DNA of 64,000 nt. Source: Pseudoalteromonas galatheae. GTDB taxonomy: Bacteria > Pseudomonadota > Gammaproteobacteria > Enterobacterales > Alteromonadaceae. The stretch covers positions 992,001 to 1,056,000 of the forward strand of contig NZ_PNCO02000002.1 of assembly GCF_005886105.2 (NCBI RefSeq), read 5' to 3'. The notes beneath the pieces were generated by a model, which saw only the letters and a program-made list of their open reading frames with translations, was not told the DNA's origin and did no database searches. Below, piece by piece: positions 1-9,590 of the stretch (positions are counted from its first letter, which is position 1; each line of letters starts with the position of its first letter). The position numbers and the translations under genes were made by a program.

Positions 1-924
1 TGTCTTGGTCTGCTTAAAGCTTTGGATAAAGTATCTTTTGAGAACTTGTCACTAGAGCAGAAAGGTGCGGTAAATGAATTACAACAACAGCTCACCGGAT
101 TTACTAGCTTAGATGCAGCAAAGGCGGCATTTTCAAACGCTGAACCTATGGTGCCTTTTGAGCGGGAGGCTCATGATGTAAAGCGTTATTTGGCAGGCGC
201 GATTATGGAGTTAGGGGATACTTTAATTTGGGATCCTGAGTTAGACAATGAGCTCGGAGCGTTTGAATTTGAAGAAGATTTTGATGAAGAACAGGAAGAA
301 ATAAGAAACTCACTGATTGAGAATTTACTCAAATTGACTCACATCGATTCAATCCCTTTACTTGACCAGTTTATTCATAATGAAGAACAAGACTTTATTA
401 CGCCTGATTATATTGAGGAAAATCAAGGCAATTTTTGGCTTATTCACGAAACCAGACCTTATATGTTTATTCGTTACCATAAAGCGTGGATTTACTTTTG
501 GGCAGACAGAGTTCAAGAGGCGGTTGATGAGTTAGACGTGCTGCTGCGACTTAATCCCAACGATAATCAGGCCTGTCGATACCTGTATGTGAACGGTTTA
601 GTTATCTTAAAGCAGTGGGATAAACTAAAAGCTTGCCTTGATGAATATGAAGAAGAGAGTATTTTTATGCTATCTGCAGAGGCGTTGATGCGTTTTGCGC
701 AGGATGGCGAGAGCAAAGCCTTAAATGAGCTAAAAGCGACAATCAAAGGGTACAATAAGCACTTTATCAAGATGCTTACAGGTCAAGAAAAGACTAAGCA
801 AAAAGAGATATATGGCTACACCTTGGGTTCAAAAGAAGAAGTCTTAAGTTATATAGATTGTGGTGGCAAAAAAGCCTGGTTAAGCGTTGAAGGAAGCCTC
901 TTTTGGCTGCGTAAAAAAAGTTAA
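1..924 (+). CDS. TPR-like repeat protein, 5' end outside window
   Basis: The reading frame is open from base 1 (codons TGT CTT GGT ...), so the gene very probably starts upstream and the TTG at 22 is only the first start-like codon inside the window. The visible part is acidic and helical. Around residues 150-230 it carries a tetratricopeptide-like pair of helices containing the motif LRLNPNDNQACRYLYV, which resembles the NDNQGxRY segment of ST7-type TPR proteins. The family is cytoplasmic and probably mediates protein-protein contacts. I see no catalytic motif, signal peptide or membrane segment. It converges on the phospholipase-like gene, and a hairpin lies between them. The molecular function is unknown. 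Confidence 0.7.
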   Translation, partial: CLGLLKALDKVSFENLSLEQKGAVNELQQQLTGFTSLDAAKAAFSNAEPMVPFEREAHDVKRYLAGAIMELGDTLIWDPELDNELGAFEFEEDFDEEQEEIRNSLIENLLKLTHIDSIPLLDQFIHNEEQDFITPDYIEENQGNFWLIHETRPYMFIRYHKAWIYFWADRVQEAVDELDVLLRLNPNDNQACRYLYVNGLVILKQWDKLKACLDEYEEESIFMLSAEALMRFAQDGESKALNELKATIKGYNKHFIKMLTGQEKTKQKEIYGYTLGSKEEVLSYIDCGGKKAWLSVEGSLFWLRKKS

Positions 925-962
925 TTGTACTTTGTTTCAGGCTTGCTGAGTGAGTCTATTTA

Positions 963-992
963 GGAAAAGGCCCTAAATTAGATAGGGCCTGC
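963..992 (-). terminator. Rho-independent terminator of the phospholipase-like gene
   Basis: A perfect 8-bp inverted repeat (AGGCCCTA / TAGGGCCT, bases 968-975 and 983-990) has a 7-nt loop. On the minus strand it is followed by TTTT, as expected for a terminator of the leftward gene ending at 1013. It may also serve the rightward gene ending at 924. Confidence 0.7.
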
Positions 993-1012
993 TGGTTGGG
1001 GGTTGTGTTAAG

Positions 1013-2704
1013 TTATATGCCTTCAATCATCCACTTAGCGGATAACTGGTCCGGCTCGCCATGGCGATTTAACTCAGGTTGGTTTTGCGCTTGGTTAAAC
1101 CAAATATATTGCTGCCAAAATTGATTTTTGATATTCCACACACCACCTTGATAAATCAACGAGTAGAGTGCTTGTTTAGGGGAGTCTACGAGTTTGAGAT
1201 AACCTGCGCTTTTGCTGCTGTAACTTAAAAACAGTGAAGGGGCATGAGTGGCTCTAAAATAGTGCTGACCCTCAGTATTGGTTACCTGAATTAAATCGAG
1301 AGGCTCAGTTGGGCTAAAGGTAATTCGGGTGTTATTGCTCAGGGTCTGTGCTGCTAAATACTGGTTATTTACTGGCGACTTTATCGTGATTTGTGTGCCC
1401 GTATCTGCACTTAACTGCGGATATGTCCAGCCGCTTGGTGGCGTTTGCCAGGTTAGAGATTTCCAGCGCCAGTTGTAGGGAATATCTAAGTGTGGGTCGT
1501 TAAGATCTTCAAAACCAGGTTCGGCTTCGATATTAAAAAGACATTGGTTTCGCTCTGCATCTAGCTGTGCAACACGCTCTGTTTGGCTAGTTGTGCCTAC
1601 ATTTAGCTCTGCCATACAGGCTTCAAGTGACTTCCCTTTTCCTGACTCATTAGGGGCCAGTACATAAGTATGATCACGTTTATTTTCGTCCTCATACCAA
1701 GCCAGCATAGCGGCCTCGTCAAACGACAACCAGTTTTGTACCAATAGCTGTGCTTCTTGCTCGGCTACGCTACGTCTTTGTGCTTTTGGTGTTGCCATTG
1801 TGCGAATAAACGCAGCCCAGAGATCTTTACTGGCCTCCAGCGCGACAATCGCGACCGGTTTCATGCTGCTAATACGATAAGATTGCCAGCCAGACTCTAG
1901 GCGTGTATTCGCTTGCCAGATCACATCGCCACTGGTGAAGTTGAGCACATCTTTGGTGTCGTGCGAATGCTGCTCGGCACCCTCAGAGCAAAGGTAAGCT
2001 TTTACTTGCCAAACCTTTTCGTAGTTATCTTGTGGAAGCCTTACCGTATGCTCTGGACTAAATGAATCTTGAAATAGGTGAACGGCACGGCCAAACAAAA
2101 AATAATTATGATCTACTTCCGCAAGGGCGGCGTGGCCACCACCATCCCACACCTTGAGGCGCTTTTCCTCAGCCATAGCCGCATCAATAAAATGTTGAAC
2201 AAAGCGTTTTTGCGCGCGATAAGCTGCATCTACACCACCTTGGCCTGCAATATCATCATAGCGGCGCATAAAATGATCTAGCTGAATGTCAGCCGGTTCT
2301 TGGGAGACTGCGCTAAAGCAATTTGGGCCGGTTGGATCGGTACTGGCGTTGGTAACGTTAAATCCAGCAATATCAACCCAACGCTCACCGACGATGGCGG
2401 AGTTCACACTGTCGTATCTTGGTTCATAGAGCGGGTTGTTGTTTAACTGGGATTGGAGTCGAGTAACTTCATCTTGTGCGGTATGTAGTGTGATGTTCTT
2501 TGCCAGACCATAGCGCCAAGCGTGTCTAGGGTCGTTAGGATCTGGTTCGATAATATGTTCGGCATCCAGCACCTCAAGGGCTGCGGTGCGGGTTAACCAT
2601 TCATGTCCCATGGGCATGATCCCTTGTCCACCAAATTGGGTGAATGCTTGAACAGTACTGCTTAATACAAGTCCGAACGTAATTGTGAGAGGCTTTATTT
2701 TCAT
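1013..2704 (-). CDS. Secreted zinc-dependent phospholipase C-like protein (PlcA/PlcC type)
   Basis: This is a 563-aa protein with a signal peptide (residues 1-20, cut near VQA-FTQ). After it comes MGHEWLTRTAALEVL (about residues 32-46), then QLDHFMRRYDDI, then DHNYFLFGRAVHLFQDSFSP with EHT following (about 205-230). These His/Asp/Glu-rich helices fit the zinc metallophospholipase C family described from Legionella PlcA/PlcB/PlcC and Pseudomonas fluorescens, which has the phospholipase C/P1 nuclease fold. The last 130 residues (ITIKSPVNNQYLAAQ onward) look like a beta-rich, trefoil-like accessory domain. The expected role is extracellular hydrolysis of phospholipids. ATG at 2704 is preceded by AAGGAG. 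The family call is from remembered motifs, so it is moderate. Confidence 0.55.
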   Translation of the reverse strand: MKIKPLTITFGLVLSSTVQAFTQFGGQGIMPMGHEWLTRTAALEVLDAEHIIEPDPNDPRHAWRYGLAKNITLHTAQDEVTRLQSQLNNNPLYEPRYDSVNSAIVGERWVDIAGFNVTNASTDPTGPNCFSAVSQEPADIQLDHFMRRYDDIAGQGGVDAAYRAQKRFVQHFIDAAMAEEKRLKVWDGGGHAALAEVDHNYFLFGRAVHLFQDSFSPEHTVRLPQDNYEKVWQVKAYLCSEGAEQHSHDTKDVLNFTSGDVIWQANTRLESGWQSYRISSMKPVAIVALEASKDLWAAFIRTMATPKAQRRSVAEQEAQLLVQNWLSFDEAAMLAWYEDENKRDHTYVLAPNESGKGKSLEACMAELNVGTTSQTERVAQLDAERNQCLFNIEAEPGFEDLNDPHLDIPYNWRWKSLTWQTPPSGWTYPQLSADTGTQITIKSPVNNQYLAAQTLSNNTRITFSPTEPLDLIQVTNTEGQHYFRATHAPSLFLSYSSKSAGYLKLVDSPKQALYSLIYQGGVWNIKNQFWQQYIWFNQAQNQPELNRHGEPDQLSAKWMIEGI

Positions 2705-3215
2705 ATCTACTCCTTGAAAACTAAAAGCAAAAATAGCGTTTTTTACTCAACTTAGGGGCAAGGATTATAGTTTGTGAAATAAATGTTTCAATTGATTTTT
2801 GTTTGTAACGAATAAGTTTTCTTATCAACAGACCTGTTTTTGAAAGTTTGACTCATACATGGTTTGACAAGGGTAAAAATAATTTTTATTTAATATCAAT
2901 TAATTATGGGTTTTATGCTGATGCGTTATGTTCTGTTACGAAGTGGAATATGCACATTTTATTGCTGGTACTAAAGTTACTCTACTTAGCTGGGATTCAA
3001 TTTAAGCGAAAGTTAGCGCATACTTGAGTGCTCTTTGTTAACAGGTGTATTGTTCTTTGGTTGTGTTGAAACCATCTGTTAAATGTTTATGCTTTCGAAC
3101 TGATGCAAACACGCACAACACGGTGATAACGATTAGCAACTACCAGAAGCAAGTTGCTAATGCTAATTTCAAACCATCTTTTAGTACAAAAAAGATGCTG
3201 AGGTACACATGTGAT
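2705..3215. other. Intergenic region, no gene recognised
   Basis: This is an AT-rich stretch of 511 bases between the phospholipase-like gene and a small periplasmic protein gene. It probably holds the promoter of the leftward gene at 2704. A 61-codon open frame on the plus strand (3045-3230) has no convincing ribosome binding site and no recognisable protein features. I see no repeat or RNA gene. Confidence 0.5.
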
Positions 3216-3521
3216 CTACAGCAAACTTAAAATATGTTTGGCATTTTGTCGGGCAAGACAACCTTTGATGGGATCGGTTGAAAACGTTTTAGCCGATATC
3301 TCCATAGGCTCCCCTTCATGAAGTACATCACCGCTATAGACTTTAACTCGACAGGTCGTTTTGTTTTGCTCTTCTGAATAAACAAGCTCAACTTTTTTGG
3401 CCTTCATGATTAAGTTTTTGTAGGGGTATCCCGCATCAGTAAATACTTTTTCAGTTTGTACCTGCTCGGATGTTGATGCGAGTGCTGCTAGAGGAAATGC
3501 AAGAATAATTGCGTATTTCAT
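3216..3521 (-). CDS. Small periplasmic protein of unknown function
   Basis: The product has 101 residues with a short signal peptide (MKYAIILAFPLAALAS) and a mature part of about 85 residues containing two cysteines (TTCRVKV and KGCLARQ) that could form a disulfide. I chose ATG at 3521 because AAGGAGT lies 7 bases upstream and the signal peptide then begins correctly. The frame could extend ten codons further up, but that would bury the signal sequence. It is divergent from the LysR gene at 3634, so the two may share a control region. I do not recognise the family. Confidence 0.65.
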   Translation of the reverse strand: MKYAIILAFPLAALASTSEQVQTEKVFTDAGYPYKNLIMKAKKVELVYSEEQNKTTCRVKVYSGDVLHEGEPMEISAKTFSTDPIKGCLARQNAKHILSLL

Positions 3522-3633
3522 GATAAAGACTCCTTCCGTCTCTGATTTCACTGCTAAGTATTGTGCGCATTCATAAAACTGACAAACTAGAAATTCTGAC
3601 CTATAGTTAAGTTTTAATTAAGTAAGATAGCGA

Positions 3634-4515
3634 ATGAAATCACCTCCACTCAAAGGACTTTGGTATTTTAAAACGGCGGCAGAATTAGGTAGTTTTAAGC
3701 AGGCGGCGGAAGCCTTATTCGTGACTCAAGCTGCAGTGAGCCAGCAAATAAGAACACTCGAGCAACAGCTTGGTTGCATGTTGTTCGAGCGGCAAACAAG
3801 GAAGGTATTGCTAACCCAGCAAGGGCAAGACTTGTTACCTTATTTACACAAGGCTTTTGGGCAAGTTGAAATGGGTCTATCGACGTTAAAATTAGATCCG
3901 AATCCAAATACCATTAACCTGTCAGTTTTACCTTCATTTGCTACCTGTTGGCTTCTACCAAGATTGGCGAGCTTTAACAAAGCATTACCAGACTACCAGT
4001 TACGTATCGATCCAACCGAGCAACTCGCCGATTTTAATCACGACGGTATTGATATTGGGATCCGTTTTGGATTTGGTAATTACCCGGGACTGAAAAGCGA
4101 GCTCATCGCTGAGGACGAGTTAGTTCTCGCCTACCGCCCAGGATTAATTGACCCAAATAAACCGTTGCGAGGACAGCTATCAAAACTCAACTTTATCTAT
4201 GATGAAGGTCGAGATAATGAGCGTGCGTGGATCGAGCTTAATAAGCAACTTGATCTGAGTGGTCATACATTCAGTAATCTCAAAATTGATAATGCAGCAT
4301 TAGTTCAGCAGGCAACAGTAGCAGGGCAAGGATTTTCTTTGTTACGTCGACGTTTAGTGAATCAATCTTTAGAGCTTGGCCAATTAGAAATCTATCCCGA
4401 CTTTGCATGGTTATGTGAATATCGGTATTACTTGGTTGCACCTGAACGCCATTTTGAGTGGCCTAAATTAAAGGCGTTTCGAGATTGGATAGTGGCTGAG
4501 CTTAGTGCATGCTGA
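3634..4515 (+). CDS. LysR-family transcriptional regulator (GcvA-like)
   Basis: The protein has 293 residues with an N-terminal winged helix-turn-helix (about residues 5-65). The segments FKTAAELGSFKQAAEAL and VTQAAVSQQIRTLEQQLG are the typical LysR recognition region, followed by LFERQTRKVLLT. The rest (about 90-290) is a periplasmic-binding-protein-like effector domain containing the LSVLPSFATCWLLPRL segment usual for GcvA-like members. It is a cytoplasmic DNA-binding regulator that senses a small ligand. The target is unknown; the divergent small periplasmic gene is the nearest candidate. A family B repeat follows immediately downstream. Confidence 0.9.
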   Translation: MKSPPLKGLWYFKTAAELGSFKQAAEALFVTQAAVSQQIRTLEQQLGCMLFERQTRKVLLTQQGQDLLPYLHKAFGQVEMGLSTLKLDPNPNTINLSVLPSFATCWLLPRLASFNKALPDYQLRIDPTEQLADFNHDGIDIGIRFGFGNYPGLKSELIAEDELVLAYRPGLIDPNKPLRGQLSKLNFIYDEGRDNERAWIELNKQLDLSGHTFSNLKIDNAALVQQATVAGQGFSLLRRRLVNQSLELGQLEIYPDFAWLCEYRYYLVAPERHFEWPKLKAFRDWIVAELSAC

Positions 4516-4521
4516 GCTATA

Positions 4522-4729
4522 CTATTTAACCTGAGCTTCGGATAATTAATGCCTTTCTAGCAGCCAGTTTTAGCGCTAACTGCGTTGAATTCACTTCCAA
4601 TAGCCAGCTATTGGTGCATAAATTCGCCTTGTTATCCCTAAAACTGACTGGCTAGATAAGGGTATAATTTAATGTGGTATTAAAAACAATGAGTTAGCTC
4701 ATTCCTTATCCAAACCTCAGGTTATTTAG
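4522..4729 (+). repeat. Family B inverted-repeat element, copy 1
   Basis: This is a 208-bp element whose ends are imperfect inverted repeats: CTATTTAACCTGAG..GGATAA on the left and TTATCC..CTCAGGTTATTTAG on the right. The interior is itself palindromic: TCTAGC..CAGTTTTAG pairs with CTAAAACTG..GCTAGA, and CCAATAGC pairs with GCTATTGG. The whole element can therefore fold into one long hairpin. A second, inverted copy lies at 27690-27942 with the same two end types. It has no coding capacity, and a MITE-like non-autonomous element is the likely explanation. Confidence 0.75.
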
Positions 4730-4776
4730 CCTTATCTCACGATGTATTTTTGCGCACAGGGGGCCATAAGTAAGCA

Positions 4777-4826
4777 GTTCGGATCCGATCTGAGTAATCG
4801 AAGGTCAGATACTCGGATCCGGTAGC
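4777..4826. repeat. Inverted repeat downstream of S9 peptidase gene
   Basis: CGGATCCGATCTGA pairs imperfectly with TCAGATACTCGGATCCG across a short spacer, just past the stop of the leftward peptidase gene. There is no T-run, so it is a hairpin of uncertain role, possibly a 3' mRNA structure. Confidence 0.5.
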
Positions 4827-4833
4827 CTAGTTG

Positions 4834-6744
4834 TTAGAGGTGCTTTTTAAGAAAGTCGAGATAGGCTTGAGAGGCCTCAATACGGTTTTCCTTTTTCGAG
4901 AACCCATGTCCTTCATCTTCAAATAAGACGTATTTGACTGGCACATTGTTTGAGCGAACCGCTTCGACTAACTCATCACTTTCAACTTGCAGTACACGTG
5001 GGTCGTTTGCACCTTGCACCACCATTAGTGGTTTAGTGATATTTTTAGCATGGAAAAGCGGTGATATACGATGCAAACGCTCTTTATCGGTAGCTGGATC
5101 GCCTAGCTCATCATATAGTGACTTGCGATATGCCTCCCACCAAGCAGGAATAGATTCAAGAGTTCTGACCCAGTTAGTTACACCAAAGATATTTATCCCC
5201 AGCTTAAACTCTTCTGGCTCAAACGCCAATGCAGCAGCTGTCATATAGCCACCATAGCTTCCGCCCATGATGCCAATGCGATCAGCATCAACCCAGTCCA
5301 GTTGCTGTAGGTATTTTTTACTCCAAACAATATCTTGTAAATCATCTTCACCATGACGTTTGTCGTCTAAGTGAAAGAAGGTTTTACCATAGCCAGAGCT
5401 ACCTCGGTTGTTTACGGCAAAAATGGCATATCCTTGGTTAACTAAGTGCTGAGTAAGTGCACTATAACCTGTCATGCTTTGGCCTCCAGGACCGCCATGA
5501 ACAAATACAAGCGCCGGTACCTTATTTGTTGAACTCGCTAGCTTTGGTTTATAGAGTACTCCTGGGATCTCCAAACCATCAAAACTGTTAAAGCGAGCGA
5601 TGGTGCTTTCGACCAGGTGGTCGGTATCGATTTTATCGCTTAAGGTTGAGGTCAGTTGCTTAACTTCGTCACTGCCAACCCGCCATACGTACAGGTTATT
5701 TGGCGAAGTATCTGAATTTAAATAAAAAGCCATCAGCTTTTCGTCATCAGAGAAGTTAACACTGTTGATACTACCTGCGGGGAGCTTGGGTAAATTGATA
5801 TCCTTGCTAGTTTTAAGGTCGGTGATCGTCACTTTGATACTAGAGTCTTCGTTTACACCAACAACGCGGTAACGGTTGGAATCTGAGAAATACAAAAATC
5901 GTACGTCCCAATTTTTTACGATGTAAGGCGTGTGTTTACCCGTTGCGATTTCATAGCGCCAAGTTTGAGAAAACTCACCATGGGCATCTGTGCTGTAGTA
6001 TAAATACTTATCGTCCTTAGAAAAGGCTGAAGCGAAAAAGTTTGCTTCGTGCTCCACATTTGAGATCTCAACGAGTGGGGTATCTGGGTTGTGTAAATCG
6101 AGTAAGAATAGGTCGCTGTCTTTATTACCTTGGGCATTGACAAGTGCAAGGTAGCGGTCTGTCTCACTCATTTTTTGGACATTTAAGTTTTTGTCATTTT
6201 TATAGATAAGTTCACTTTCGTAAGTGCTGGCATCAAAGCGATATAGATCCATAAAGCGCTCATCGCGCTGGTTACTTAACACGAAAAATGCCTTGTTATC
6301 TTCAGAGAAACCGACAAAACCGGCTCTGACCTTTTCTCCCGGTGTGAGATCTTTTACGTTACCGTTTTGGTCACGGACAAAGAGATGAAATTGTTCATTA
6401 CCGCCACCGTCTCGAGTGAATAAGATACGGGGATCGTTGGGAAAGTATCCAATTGGATAGGTTGAGTCTGCGGCATCGGTTATTTGTGTTCTTTTGCCTG
6501 TTTTAACATCAACTTCATAGAGGTTAAATATACCCGACTCATCAGAAGCCACTAAGATTTTCTTTGCATCAGGGCGAAACGCGTTACCCTGAATGTCTGT
6601 GGTATCAAAAAATGTTTCTGCTGAATACGTCTTAAAGTCAGAGATAGCTTGAGTAGTTTGCGGTGGATTAACTTGTTGAGTGGTTTGGTTACATGCCGTT
6701 AGCGAAGCGATCAACGCACATGCTAGGAGTGATTTTTTAAACAT
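4834..6744 (-). CDS. S9 family prolyl oligopeptidase-type lipoprotein
   Basis: The protein has 636 residues and starts at ATG 6744, where a lipoprotein signal (MFKKSLLACALIASLTAC) begins; the lipobox LTAC predicts attachment to a membrane facing the periplasm. An N-terminal beta-propeller of WD-like repeats (about 40-370, e.g. DPRILFTRDGGGNEQFHLF) precedes an alpha/beta hydrolase domain. The nucleophile elbow is GIMGGSYGGYMTAAA (Ser near residue 496). The acid is probably in QGANDPRV and the histidine in EDEGHGFSKKE, giving a complete Ser-Asp-His triad of the S9C/acylaminoacyl peptidase type. The role is cleavage of short peptides in the periplasm. It stands alone downstream of katG on the same strand, separated by a hairpin. 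Confidence 0.88.
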   Translation of the reverse strand: MFKKSLLACALIASLTACNQTTQQVNPPQTTQAISDFKTYSAETFFDTTDIQGNAFRPDAKKILVASDESGIFNLYEVDVKTGKRTQITDAADSTYPIGYFPNDPRILFTRDGGGNEQFHLFVRDQNGNVKDLTPGEKVRAGFVGFSEDNKAFFVLSNQRDERFMDLYRFDASTYESELIYKNDKNLNVQKMSETDRYLALVNAQGNKDSDLFLLDLHNPDTPLVEISNVEHEANFFASAFSKDDKYLYYSTDAHGEFSQTWRYEIATGKHTPYIVKNWDVRFLYFSDSNRYRVVGVNEDSSIKVTITDLKTSKDINLPKLPAGSINSVNFSDDEKLMAFYLNSDTSPNNLYVWRVGSDEVKQLTSTLSDKIDTDHLVESTIARFNSFDGLEIPGVLYKPKLASSTNKVPALVFVHGGPGGQSMTGYSALTQHLVNQGYAIFAVNNRGSSGYGKTFFHLDDKRHGEDDLQDIVWSKKYLQQLDWVDADRIGIMGGSYGGYMTAAALAFEPEEFKLGINIFGVTNWVRTLESIPAWWEAYRKSLYDELGDPATDKERLHRISPLFHAKNITKPLMVVQGANDPRVLQVESDELVEAVRSNNVPVKYVLFEDEGHGFSKKENRIEASQAYLDFLKKHL

Positions 6745-6847
6745 AATTTCCCTACTTTCGTTATTATTATTGGTTTCTAGCATATAGCGATAAAAATCAA
6801 TGGCAAGCAAATCACTAAGGTTTTGTGTAAACCAATGTAGGATTAGT

Positions 6848-6883
6848 ATGTGATTGACTTTACTGCGGAAAAGTCAATCACAT
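6848..6883 (-). terminator. Candidate terminator of katG
   Basis: A perfect 13-bp inverted repeat (ATGTGATTGACTT / AAGTCAATCACAT) with a 10-nt loop lies between katG and the peptidase gene, both leftward. There is no long T-run after it on the minus strand, so termination is an inference. It could also stabilise the katG 3' end. Confidence 0.5.
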
Positions 6884-6904
6884 CCCAAGTTTATATTGAA
6901 GTGG

Positions 6905-9257
<2,353 letters not shown>

Positions 9258-9590
9258 ATAAAGGTAGTTCCGGTAAGTGCTTTTTACCAGATTTCGGTGG
9301 CCTTAAAGGCCAATATTGAATACCAAGAAAGTGGTGACATTTGTGACTTTCTGGGAAGTGTTCACGCCAAATCTGACTGATCACATGACTTTTTATTAGA
9401 TGCTTGAATATTCAATAAAAGTAAATAAATATTGCGCAAATCGTCTGAAAATGCTTGTTGGAACGATTTAATTGTGTTATCAGTATAAAAAGGCGCAATA
9501 AATAACCTATTTCATTCCCCGTAGTGATAATAAGAAACTTTCTATCGTCAGCGTCTAACTATAATTTGGAACGTTACAAAGGAAACCGTT
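9258..9590. other. Intergenic region between katG repeat and TonB receptor
   Basis: These 333 bases must hold the promoter of the rightward receptor gene and perhaps part of that of katG. The palindrome GGCCTTAAAGGCC is present near 9300. No further gene, RNA or Fur box is evident. A 130-codon minus-strand frame over 8992-9384 is mostly antisense to katG and lacks protein-like character. Confidence 0.4.

Noticed and set aside
3045-3230. 61-codon plus-strand open frame in the intergenic region
   Set aside because: No ribosome binding site, no recognisable features, and it overlaps the end of the small periplasmic gene on the other strand.
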